This document shows, one piece after another, positions 1 to 7,400 of a stretch of DNA of 7,545 nucleotides (within the stretch, counting starts at the first letter, position 1; the number at the start of each line of letters is the position of its first letter). The position numbers were made by a program, and so were the translations under genes. The DNA comes from an uncultured beta proteobacterium (lineage in GTDB: Bacteria > Pseudomonadota > Gammaproteobacteria > Burkholderiales > Rhodocyclaceae): positions 1 to 7,545 of the forward strand of contig CAIZKA010000455.1 of assembly GCA_903933395.1 (NCBI GenBank). The letters are read 5' to 3'. Under the pieces are notes generated by a model. That model had not been told where the DNA came from. It saw nothing but the letters and a program-made list of their open reading frames with translations, and searched no databases.

Positions 1-1553
1 AGCCCGCCGATGGCGACAATGCTGCCGTCCTGGACGCGGACGATGCTGTCGGTTTCACTGATGTTGCTGGACGCCAGCGGCAGGATGTAGGTGCCCAGAT
101 CTCCAAGGTTGATGATCTTTTCCTTTTCCGTCACCGTACTGATCGCCGGGTGCACATGCAGGATGATGTTGCCGTCCTCGTCGATCTGCGGCGTGACATC
201 CAGTGAAATACCTGAAAAATAGGGCTGCAGGGTCAGGTTCGGCGACGAGACCGAGCCGGTGGTCGTAGTCGTGGTCGACGACGAGACATTGGTCACGAAC
301 AACTCGTCGGTACCCACCTTGAGTACCGCCTTCTGATTGTTGAGCGTGGCAATGCGCGGCGAGGACAGTACCGAGACGCTGCCCTGGGTTTCAAGGAAAT
401 TCAGCAGCGCCGCAAAATTGGTGGACTGGAAAGCCAGGCCGAAAAAGCCCCTGCCGAGCGCGGACGCGGCAATCATCCCTGCCGCGCCGGGAAGAAATGC
501 TCCGGCACCGGGAAGAATTGCATCGCTCTTGTCGGAGGTGGCCAGGCGGCCAGGAACACTGACTATCGATTCCCCGGGCTGGGTGCGCAGGATCGTGCCG
601 GGCGTCACCACGCCCACCGAGGCCCGGTTTTTGCTGCCGTTGAAGGTCGACCAGTTGACGCCCGCCTGGAAGCCGTCGGCCAGAGTGACATCGATGATCT
701 TGGCCTCGAGCATGACCTGCCGCTCGGCAATCAGTTGCGTCGCCTTGAGATACTTGTCGACGTTGCGCAGTTCGTTCGGCAGGGCGCGTACCAGCAGCAC
801 GCCGGACGATGGATTGATGACGACGCTGCGCCCCTCGGCGGTGCCGACGATGGTCGTCAGCGCCCGGCTCAGGTCGCCCCAGAAGTCGCTGTCGGTACTC
901 ATGTTGACCCGGGAGGTATCGTCGGCGCGCCCCGCGGTCGGAGAACCGGCGCCGGCCGGTGCGCCCTGACCCGTCGCCGGCGTGGACGTCGCGGTGCTGC
1001 CCGTCGTGCCGGCGGCAAGATTGCCGGTCATGGAATTGCTGGAGACCCGCAGATCACTGCTGCCCCGGCGCCGGCTTGACAGGTAATTGATCTGGAAGAC
1101 ACGGGTCTTGATCGTGTTGGGTTCGATGAAAATGCGCTTGCCCTGAATGCGGTACTCGTAGCCATAAAGCTCGCGGATGGTATCCAGCGCTTCCATCAAG
1201 GTCACGTCCTTGAGGTTCACGGTGAGGCTGCCGCTGACATCGGGTGGCAGCAGCATGCTGTAGCGGGTACCCGACACCAGCGCCATGAAGACCTGCGTGG
1301 CCGGAGCATTGACCACCGAGAGATCGAAACGCGGTTCGCTTGCAGGAGCGTCCTGCACCGCCTGCGGCGCCAGCGGCGGCATCAGCGACTTGTCGGTAAC
1401 TTCCACGGGAGGAGCTTTTCGCGCCGTCGCAGATTTCAGCAGGACGTCGTTGATCTGGTCCTGCACCTGGTTGCCGGCGTGTTGCGGCCCGGCACAGCCT
1501 GTCAAGACACCCATCAGCAGCAGTATCCAGCAGTGGTGGAGTGCATGTCTCAT
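1..1553 (-). CDS. mshL: MSHA-type pilus secretin MshL (lipoprotein), 3' end outside window
   Basis: Outer-membrane secretin forming the gated pore through which the MSHA pilus passes. 517 codons are visible with no stop, so the C terminus is cut off, probably by several tens of residues including the end of the gate/barrel domain. The N terminus is a lipoprotein signal: hydrophobic stretch then LTGC with the acylated Cys at residue 20. An N0/STN-like domain follows at about 76-158 (FDLSV to INYL), then a Gly/Ala/Ser/Thr linker at about 159-215. The N-domain to secretin core starts near DFW (223-225), with EAKIID at 283-288. Secretin hallmarks are VLSSPRIATLNN at 395-406 and VTPQI at 453-457; the frame ends in VRVQDGSIVAIGG. 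The start ATG (1553-1551) overlaps the mshK stop as ATGA. An AAGGA at 1570-1566 is 12 nt away, rather far, so translational coupling is likely. Odd features are a 7-residue internal duplication (344-357) and a Ser/Thr run at 424-432. The secretin call is very secure; MshL rather than PilQ/GspD rests on the neighbours and the lipobox. Confidence 0.93.
   Translation of the reverse strand, partial: MRHALHHCWILLLMGVLTGCAGPQHAGNQVQDQINDVLLKSATARKAPPVEVTDKSLMPPLAPQAVQDAPASEPRFDLSVVNAPATQVFMALVSGTRYSMLLPPDVSGSLTVNLKDVTLMEALDTIRELYGYEYRIQGKRIFIEPNTIKTRVFQINYLSSRRRGSSDLRVSSNSMTGNLAAGTTGSTATSTPATGQGAPAGAGSPTAGRADDTSRVNMSTDSDFWGDLSRALTTIVGTAEGRSVVINPSSGVLLVRALPNELRNVDKYLKATQLIAERQVMLEAKIIDVTLADGFQAGVNWSTFNGSKNRASVGVVTPGTILRTQPGESIVSVPGRLATSDKSDAILPGAGAFLPGAAGMIAASALGRGFFGLAFQSTNFAALLNFLETQGSVSVLSSPRIATLNNQKAVLKVGTDELFVTNVSSSTTTTTTGSVSSPNLTLQPYFSGISLDVTPQIDEDGNIILHVHPAISTVTEKEKIINLGDLGTYILPLASSNISETDSIVRVQDGSIVAIGG
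487..521 (-). repeat. 21-bp in-frame duplication within mshL
   Basis: CCGGGAAGAAATGC (487-500) and CCGGGAAGAATTGC (508-521) on the plus strand are near-identical copies 21 bp apart. In MshL this gives two 7-residue units, DAILPGA then GAFLPGA (344-357), in a Gly/Ala-rich segment of the secretin core. Confidence 0.7.
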
Positions 1554-1933
1554 TGTCGCGCGGTTTCCTTCGCGGGCAGCTTTTTGGCAGCAACCTTCTT
1601 TGCCGGCACTTTTTCGATGGCGGGCGTGACCTTGATGACTTCGCGCCCGCTCTCCCCCTTCAAAACCACTTCACTTTCCGTAATCTTCAGCACTTTTTTG
1701 TCACCCACCATGCCGCCTACTTCGACATACTGGCCATTGATCACGGCAGCAGACTTTCCGCCGCGTCGCAAAATCACCGTCTGCACCCCGCTCTCCACCG
1801 GAGCCGCCGCGCTGCCGCCCTCCGGCGTCAGCAACGCTCCGGCGGGGCGCGTCGGGTCCTGCACCTGGGCAAAAACGAGGTTCACCCCCATGAATCCTGT
1901 CAAGAACAGAAACAATAGACCGCGAAGCATCAT
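1550..1933 (-). CDS. mshK: MSHA biogenesis protein MshK (periplasmic, PilP/GspC-like)
   Basis: Small 127-residue periplasmic protein expected to connect the inner-membrane MshI/PilN/MshJ subcomplex to the MshL secretin, as PilP does in type IVa pili. Residues 1-22 form a signal peptide or membrane anchor (MMLRGLLFLFLTGFMG, then VFA before Gln23). Right after it comes QDPTRP (25-30), a DPTRP motif typical of MshK and related proteins. A compact beta domain covers about 50-103, with AVINGQYVEVGGMVGD (63-78) and EVVLKG (88-93). This resembles the GspC/PilP homology region, in which a strand-rich domain binds the secretin N0 domain. The tail at 107-127 is rich in Lys, Ala and Pro (VPAKKVAAKKLPAKE). 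I chose ATG 1933 because it starts the signal peptide and overlaps the mshJ stop as ATGA. A longer in-frame form from 2029 would put a charged sequence before the signal and lie inside mshJ. A second ATG follows directly at 1930. No strong Shine-Dalgarno is visible, which fits coupling to mshJ. Confidence 0.85.
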   Translation of the reverse strand: MMLRGLLFLFLTGFMGVNLVFAQVQDPTRPAGALLTPEGGSAAAPVESGVQTVILRRGGKSAAVINGQYVEVGGMVGDKKVLKITESEVVLKGESGREVIKVTPAIEKVPAKKVAAKKLPAKETARQ

Positions 1934-2655
1934 ACAACCAACCAGTTTCTGTCGAGGCTCAGGGTGTAGACGCGCAACACCATGACGTTGCGCGGATACT
2001 TCTCCACGGTGAGACTCACGCTGTTCCACATCATGCGCTGCGGCATGCGTTCAAGCTCCGCCAGGTAGTTCAGAAGATCATTGTAACTACCCGCCAGCCT
2101 GATCTCGATACCATGCTGGTAAATGCCATCCCCGGTTTGTACGGACCCGTCCTTGCCGGAATCCTTCGCCGCCTGCGCAATCGCCCCGGCCGCCGCTTCG
2201 GTCTTGTCGGCTGCCGCCGTGGCGCCTACCTGGGTTACCGGCAAAGTCTTGAGGCCCAGCAGTTCAATGCTGCGGTTCTTCGCCAACAAGCCTTCGAGGA
2301 ATGCCTGCATCCGCGCCGGCGGCACCATGCCCGCCTCAAAACTCGTGAGACGCGCGCTGACCGCGCTCAGTTCCTGCCTTGCCTGCGCCAGGCGACTCCG
2401 GTTCGCCGCGTCAGGATCGGCATTTTTCGCATTGAGCGTGGCTACCATCGACTGCTGCTGAGCGAGTTCGGCCCGCGCCGCAACTTCCGCCCGGGTAGCG
2501 CTGCGCGCCTTGACCAGCAAGGGGTCGATTCCGAAATTGAAGATCAGGAAGCCCCCGCCAACAAGCACCGCGCCCGCGACAATGGCGCGCTCGCGCCGTG
2601 TCAGCGCCGCAAATCTTGCGGCCCATTGCTGCCACTGGAGGGAGAGCGGGCTCAT
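1930..2655 (-). CDS. mshJ: MSHA biogenesis protein MshJ (PilO/GspM-like inner-membrane protein)
   Basis: 241-residue bitopic inner-membrane protein of the pilus alignment subcomplex, the counterpart of PilO or GspM. By family knowledge it pairs with the PilN-like protein encoded just upstream. A short cytoplasmic N terminus ending in TRRERA (19-24) precedes one transmembrane helix at about 25-43 (IVAGAVLVGGGFLIFNFGI). An Ala/Gln/Glu/Arg-rich coiled-coil follows at about 50-107, then VPPARMQAFLEGLLAK at 111-126. The C-terminal alpha/beta domain, with IEIRLAGSYNDLLNYLAELE and VMVLRVYTLSLDRNWL near the end, matches the ferredoxin-like fold and the usual MshJ ending. The start ATG (2655-2653) overlaps the upstream stop as ATGA. 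An AAGAGG Shine-Dalgarno lies at 2668-2663, 7 nt from the ATG, the best ribosome-binding site in the operon. The stop at 1932-1930 overlaps the mshK start. Length and architecture look intact. Confidence 0.9.
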   Translation of the reverse strand: MSPLSLQWQQWAARFAALTRRERAIVAGAVLVGGGFLIFNFGIDPLLVKARSATRAEVAARAELAQQQSMVATLNAKNADPDAANRSRLAQARQELSAVSARLTSFEAGMVPPARMQAFLEGLLAKNRSIELLGLKTLPVTQVGATAAADKTEAAAGAIAQAAKDSGKDGSVQTGDGIYQHGIEIRLAGSYNDLLNYLAELERMPQRMMWNSVSLTVEKYPRNVMVLRVYTLSLDRNWLVV

Positions 2656-3326
2656 TGCCGTGCCTCTTTCTGCTCGACCCGCTTCGGCATCAGGACAAAA
2701 TCAATCGGGCGCGGGCCAGAAGTCGGCGCTGGCGGCACGGCGGCACCCTGCCCCACGGGGCGAACCGCGGGCGGAGGATCAGCGCGATTCATGGTCAGCG
2801 CGGCAAAGCTGCGCCCCTGTAAAGCCTTTTCGGCGCCCAGACGCCGGATGTAGTCGGGCAAAGCGGCGGGATTCAGCATGCTGCCGCGTATTTCCATGTC
2901 GTTGCCGCCGGCGCCGATGGTGAAGCCCGTCAGCCAGAGTCCTTCCGGCACCTGGCGAGCAAAGCCGCGCAGGTAATCGGCAAAGCCGCCGCTGCTGCCG
3001 ACCGCTCCGCTTTCCAGCAGGCGGGCAATTTCACCGCGACGGCGCAGCACGCTCTCGGCCTGCTCCAGTTCGGCGATCAATTGCAGGCTGGGCTTGCGTA
3101 CGGCGGCGGCCTTGGTTGCGGCTTCCACTTGTACCTTTACCGAATTGAGTTGCGCCTCGGCGGCCATTGCCGCCTGCTTTCGTGTCGCGGCATCCTGCCA
3201 GGCCCAACCACCCGCCAGCACAAGCACGGCATAGAGGGCCGCGGCTGCAATCGCCACGTTGCCCAGCGTGAACAAGTCGCGCTGCTTGAGGAAACGCGGG
3301 TGATAGAGATTGATCTGCGCGCTCAT
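2652..3326 (-). CDS. PilN-like inner-membrane protein of the MSHA system
   Basis: 224-residue PilN-family protein between mshI and mshJ. In type IVa pili PilN binds cytoplasmic PilM by an N-terminal peptide and pairs with PilO in the membrane; the same order here (MshI, this protein, MshJ) implies the same roles. INLYHP at 5-10 corresponds to the conserved INL motif of PilN that docks on PilM. A transmembrane helix covers about 22-43, followed by a coiled-coil at about 46-105 (rich in Ala, Glu, Gln, Lys) and a PilN-type alpha/beta domain from FADYLRGF (115-122) to FAALTM (174-179). Residues 183-207 form a Pro/Ala-rich stretch before a last short strand (IDFVL, 208-212). ATG 3326 is chosen because it places INLYHP near the N terminus and overlaps the mshI stop as ATGA; a GGTGG lies only 4 nt upstream. 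The frame stays open 16 codons further, to 3374, but that extension is Arg-rich and lies inside mshI. Names such as MshI2 have been used for this position, but I do not assign a symbol. Confidence 0.88.
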   Translation of the reverse strand: MSAQINLYHPRFLKQRDLFTLGNVAIAAAALYAVLVLAGGWAWQDAATRKQAAMAAEAQLNSVKVQVEAATKAAAVRKPSLQLIAELEQAESVLRRRGEIARLLESGAVGSSGGFADYLRGFARQVPEGLWLTGFTIGAGGNDMEIRGSMLNPAALPDYIRRLGAEKALQGRSFAALTMNRADPPPAVRPVGQGAAVPPAPTSGPRPIDFVLMPKRVEQKEARQ

Positions 3327-4264
3327 GCCGCCACCGGTTCGTCGCGCAGCGCTGCACCTAAGGCGCGCAGGCATTGAAACTGCCGCAGGGGGTCAAGCAT
3401 GGCCCGCACCGCGCCGAGGTCGACTACGCTGGACACGTCCAGGGACACAACGGGCACCGTCAGGTTGGCGCGCAGGTGGCCGATAAGGCCGTCGACACCA
3501 GGGATCGGCGCCACCAGCAACCGGGTCAGCGAAATTGTGCTGTAGGTGCGATCGAAATTGTCCAGCGAGCGTTGTACGTCGAGTGCAATGCGCTCGAACA
3601 GCATGCCGCGCCGCTCGGCGTCCGCAGACATCAACTGGCCTGCCGCAATTTCCACATGGCGCGCAACGAGCAATTCACCGTTCACCGTAAACGTGAGCAG
3701 ACCTTCGTCGTCGTCAAAAATCAGGGTCGCCAGGCCGCGTCCGTTTTCCTCGAACAAGGCCGCCAGATTGCGTTGCGAGATCTCGGGCAGATCGATGGCC
3801 GTCAGCGGGACCTGGGCGGCCTGAAACGCCTGCACCAGAGGTGCAACGGCCGACTCGGGGGAGAATGCCGCAAAAACCTGCGACGCTCGACCAGCGGAAG
3901 GAATCGGCAGCAAATCCACGCTGGCCGAATCGACCGGAAAGTCGACCTGATCCTTCAGCTTCCAGCGCACAATCTCGCGTGCCTCGTCGGGCGCGCCAGC
4001 GACGGCATCGGTCTGGATCAGCTGGTACTTGCCATGAGTGAGCAGCGCCGTGCAACGGTAGCGGTCGAGTCGCATCGGCTTCTTCAAGGCGGTCAGCGTC
4101 GCCGCAGCGTCGGCACCCTTCTCGACCGAGTCGGCCAGCAGCACGCGCGGCTTGCCGCCCGGCTCGCGGCGCACATGAACCAGGTCGACGCGGCTTTCCC
4201 TCATCACGACGGATAACCAACCTTGTTCGGTTTTTGATTTGGAAAAATTAAACACTGGACGCAT
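3323..4264 (-). CDS. mshI: MSHA biogenesis protein MshI (PilM-like, cytoplasmic)
   Basis: 313-residue protein with no signal peptide or transmembrane helix, expected to be the cytoplasmic PilM/GspL-cytoplasmic-domain counterpart with an actin-like (ASKHA) fold. It would bind the INLYHP peptide of the next gene product. GWLSVVMRESRVDLVHV at 15-31 resembles the first beta-hairpin of this fold. IVRWKLKDQVDFPVDSASVD at 98-117 is a hallmark of MshI proteins. IDLPEISQRNLAALF (157-171), the strand pair LIFDDDEGLLTFTVNGELLV (181-200), and DVQRSLDNFDRTY (229-241) are also typical. ATG 4264 is preferred; an in-frame TTG at 4267 would add one residue. No good Shine-Dalgarno is visible (only ATGGG a few bases upstream), and a promoter candidate ends about 20 bases upstream, so the mRNA leader may be very short. 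It is the first gene of the ATGA-coupled run and ends overlapping the PilN-like gene. Whether it binds ATP cannot be judged by eye. Confidence 0.9.
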   Translation of the reverse strand: MRPVFNFSKSKTEQGWLSVVMRESRVDLVHVRREPGGKPRVLLADSVEKGADAAATLTALKKPMRLDRYRCTALLTHGKYQLIQTDAVAGAPDEAREIVRWKLKDQVDFPVDSASVDLLPIPSAGRASQVFAAFSPESAVAPLVQAFQAAQVPLTAIDLPEISQRNLAALFEENGRGLATLIFDDDEGLLTFTVNGELLVARHVEIAAGQLMSADAERRGMLFERIALDVQRSLDNFDRTYSTISLTRLLVAPIPGVDGLIGHLRANLTVPVVSLDVSSVVDLGAVRAMLDPLRQFQCLRALGAALRDEPVAA

Positions 4265-4281
4265 CAATACCCATTTTTTCT

Positions 4282-4307
4282 CTGACTATACTAACGTGGA
4301 GAGTCAG
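4282..4307. promoter_or_regulatory. Inverted repeat over the mshI promoter candidate (possible operator)
   Basis: On the minus strand CTGACT (4307-4302) and AGTCAG (4287-4282) are perfect 6-bp inverted arms separated by 14 bp. One arm touches the end of the -35-like box and the other overlaps the -10-like box. Arm size and roughly two-turn centre spacing would suit a dimeric regulator. No T-run follows, so it does not look like a terminator. The regulator is unknown, and a 6-bp repeat can occur by chance. Confidence 0.35.
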
Positions 4308-4312
4308 GGCAA
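4285..4312 (-). promoter_or_regulatory. Candidate sigma70-type promoter for mshI operon
   Basis: Read on the minus strand, TTGCCC (4312-4307) resembles a -35 box (4 of 6 matches to TTGACA) and TATAGT (4290-4285) a -10 box (5 of 6 matches to TATAAT), with a 16-bp spacer. Transcription would start near 4278, about 14 bases before the mshI ATG at 4264. The location directly before the first gene of the coupled run supports it, but such matches arise by chance and no second promoter element is evident. Confidence 0.5.
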
Positions 4313-4473
4313 GCGCAGATTTCAAGGGGGAAGGGGCTGTAATTGAACTGTTCCACGGTGCAGGGATCGGAGTGATTTGTCCCATCCGTACGCCGAACAG
4401 CCAACGGCGGCCCTGAACCGAGCAGCCCCACCGTCGCCGTAACGCCAGCGCCGATTTCTTTCCGCAGCCGGAC

Positions 4474-7400
4474 TCAGTAACGTTCGCGCAAGTAAATATA
4501 TGGGGCTTTGGGTGAGCCAAACTTGATGCGGGCGTTGGGATCGAGCTTGCCGGCACACCAGGGGAATTGCAGCCAGGGCAGAGCGGCGCTGGATGAGGCG
4601 GGTTGCGCTACCCATGGAATACAGCTCGCATCCTTGCCGGCCGGTCCCGAGCCCGCCAGATTGAGAGCAAGGTCAGCGAAACCCACCTGCACCGGTGTCT
4701 TGTCGAACACGGTCCAGTTGCCCAAGCCACTTGCCAGCCGCAGCGCCGGCGATCCACCCGCCAGGCAGGAGGCATTTGTCGGTGCCGTCGGGGGCGGATT
4801 GCTCAAAAAGCACAGGTTGCCCGAGATGCCGCCACCGACTGCCACGCTATTCTGCGGAATGGCGGTGCAGGAGTCGTCGGTGTTGAGCGTCCATGTTGTC
4901 CCGTTGAAATACTCCGCCCGCACGGGCACACGCAGCGGCAGCAGTTCCGACCCATAGGCGCCCTGCAAGCGCAGACGGCCGTAACGCTGCTCGGAGGTGC
5001 CTGTATGCACGACTGTGCTCGCCGCGAGCGCAATGGTCGCAGTGCCATCTGTGTAGGATGGCACTGCACTTACCGAGAAGTTGGTGTAAGGCGAGACTGG
5101 CGACCGCGTGACCTTATGCGTTGCGGTTACGTCCGCTTTGCCATAAGTTCCGACGGTGCTGCCCCAGACGCCTGAAGGCACGGCACTACCGACCCCGAGG
5201 GTCCCGCTTGATCCAGTGAAACCAAAGTTGCCATATGTGGTTAGCCCGAACTTGGCATGCCCCCCGGTGTAGTTCAGCGTGGTGGCGGCTGCGGAGTTCT
5301 CGGCGATAAGGATGAAATCAGTCTTGATATCCTCGCCCATGTAAGTGAAAAGCGACGGGCAGGTTGTTTCAGTCACCCCGGTATTGATGTCGGCGCGGTC
5401 GATCAAGGTACCCGTGGTTAGTGCAAAGTGATCCGGTACAAAGCGGCCGAAATAGCTCGTCGCCGACGTGTTGCCGAACTTGCAGCCGTACTTGCCATTC
5501 ACATCCAGGGTATTGGAGAAATCGTCGGTGCAATCGTTGGGCTGATCGACGGCAGTGAAGCTGTCCTCGTAGACACCATTGGCCGCAAAATTGAAATAGC
5601 CGACCTCGGAGTAGTTGAAGTTTCCGCTTGCCACGCCGGTGAGCGGCGCCGCCGCGCTAAAGCTGCCCCCGAGCGACCCATCCTGGATCGCGCCGGCATG
5701 TGCAGCCAGCTTGCTCGAATCGATGCCCGGAGCAAGGTTGTAGTTCGCCAGCGCCGTTGCAGTCAGGGTGAATGTGGCGCCGGCCTTGACCACTGGCGTC
5801 GCATTGACGTCAGTCCCCGTTGCATCGGCATTCGCGCTCGAACTTACCGTGAAGGCGCTTGGCCGGATGGCGAAATTGTCGCTGGAACAACGGGTAATGG
5901 CGCTGCCGCAAACCCCGGCCAGGCAGGTGAAACGCATTCGTACGTCGCGATAGGCATTGCCCACATTGATTACGCCGATCACCGCACGCCCGGTGGCAAA
6001 GATCGCGTTGCCCGCGGAAATGGTCGCGTCCTGGCTGGTCGGGCAGTTGTCGGCACCAAGCGCTACGCCGGTATTGGCATTGGCGAGCAAGTCCACCGCG
6101 ACGGAGCCTGCAAAGCCGGATTCCAGGGTGCCGTCTGCCTTCAGCGCGACCCCATGCAGGGTAAAACCGGTGCCGGCACGCTTGGTGTATAGCGCCGCAT
6201 AGGTGAATGGCGCCGCAGTGGGCACGCAGGTCGCTGACTGGCAGGCATTGAAGAAGGATGGCGGTGATGGCGCTACCGATGGTGCCGGCCGCAAGGCGAC
6301 GATGTGGGTGTTGCCCTTGTCGGCATTCCCCACGGCCGTCGCGGTCTTGACGCCCGTGGCGCCGATTGCGGCCTGCTCGACGCGCGAACCCTCGACCGAA
6401 ACGCCGGCGGCATTCGGCGTGGCGAGATTGGCGCGGTCGTAGGATTCAGCCATTCCCGTGGGCGGGGTCCAGGTGCCCGAAGACGCGTACATGTGCGCGG
6501 TGACCAGCATCGTGTTTGCCACCGTCGTGACCACGCTGGGTGTGGCATGGGTAAGCGCCGAGTTTGAGTTCCTGCCATTCTCGATATTTACCGGCGTCAC
6601 GGTGTCCACGCCGGAAAACCCCTGCATTCCTCCCGCTACCGCCGTCGGCGCGGCGCCGAAGGTCCAGCCGTGCGCCGCCGGTTCGCCTGCGGTGGCGAGG
6701 CGGCGGAACACGGCGAGCGAACTGTTGGTACCGCCCCCTCCCCCTTGATTGATGCGCCGGATCAACGTCCAGTCGGCCGGCACCGTCGGGTTGATTACCG
6801 CGGTCTCGGGCGTGAAGGCAATCGCCGTGATCAGAACGTCGTTCGCCAGGGTGCCCGGCGGCGTCAGAATGTCGAACTGCGTGGTGGGCAAGGGCCGCAA
6901 CGCCAGGATGTGCGCGTTGCCCTTGTCGGGGTTGGCACTTGCCGTCGCGGTCTTGGCGCCGGTCGCGCCGGCCACCGCACACAAGGCACGCGCACCCTCC
7001 AGAGCCTGCCCGGCAACGCCGCCCCCGGTGTTTACGTCGAAGGATTCAGTGAACACGGGAGTGCAGCCACCTGCTACCGGAAAGGCCCAGTTAGCCGCGC
7101 CGTTCATCGTGTGGTTCGTCACCACCATCGCGTTGGCCACCGTGGTGGTGATGCTGGGCGCCGTATGCGTCAGCGCCGATGGTGTCGCCACACCGTTTTC
7201 CAGATCGATCGGGTTGGCGATGTCCACGCCCGAGTAGGCCTGGATTCCGCCGACCACGGTGACATTGGCGGAGAAGGTCCAGGCGTAGCTGGTCGGTTCG
7301 GTCACCGCATGCACCTTGCGATAAACCGCGAGCGAGTTGTTGGTGCCGGGGCCGGCGCTGTTGTCGATGCGCCGGACGAGGGTCCAGCCCGCCGGCGGCG

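Larger units (their letters stand above)
4265..4473. other. Intergenic region between the mshQ-like gene and mshI
   Basis: This 209-bp stretch is the only clear non-coding gap in the window. It holds the promoter candidate and inverted repeat described separately. No hairpin followed by a T-run was found after the mshQ-like stop on the minus strand, so transcription may continue into mshI. Two minus-strand frames stay open across much of it, but neither gives a credible protein. On the plus strand there is a G-rich patch (GGGGGAAGGGG) at 4326-4336. Confidence 0.7.

Noticed and set aside
337..969. 210-codon plus-strand open frame antisense to mshL.
   Set aside because: High-GC antisense openness; composition lacks any recognisable domain and the opposite strand encodes conserved secretin motifs.
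1054..1593. 179-codon minus-strand frame overlapping the mshL start.
   Set aside because: It is out of frame with the secretin, whose translation shows a lipobox and conserved motifs; the alternative protein is Arg/Cys/Gly-rich shadow sequence.
3374..4216. 280-codon plus-strand frame antisense to mshI.
   Set aside because: His/Arg/Gln-rich shadow of mshI; no domain recognised, and mshI itself matches family hallmarks.
4248..4274. Tiny 8-codon reading frame (MGIDASSV) overlapping the mshI start, possible leader peptide.
   Set aside because: It has no convincing Shine-Dalgarno and no attenuator-like structure downstream; too short to judge from one sequence.
4380..4430. GC-rich inverted repeat (CGCCG...CGGCG) after the mshQ-like gene as a possible terminator.
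   Set aside because: Arms are only 5 bp with a large loop and no T-run follows, so it does not qualify as an intrinsic terminator.
4291..4473. About 60 sense codons in frame after the mshQ-like TGA, including a Cys-containing stretch (DPCTVEQFNYSPFPLEICAC).
   Set aside because: The protein already ends in a typical DUF6701 terminus (YIYLRERY). The extension has no start codon of its own with a ribosome site, and a promoter candidate overlaps its end. Probably chance openness.
5428..6192. 254-codon plus-strand frame antisense to the mshQ-like gene.
   Set aside because: Shadow frame within the DUF6701 region; no ribosome site or domain recognised.
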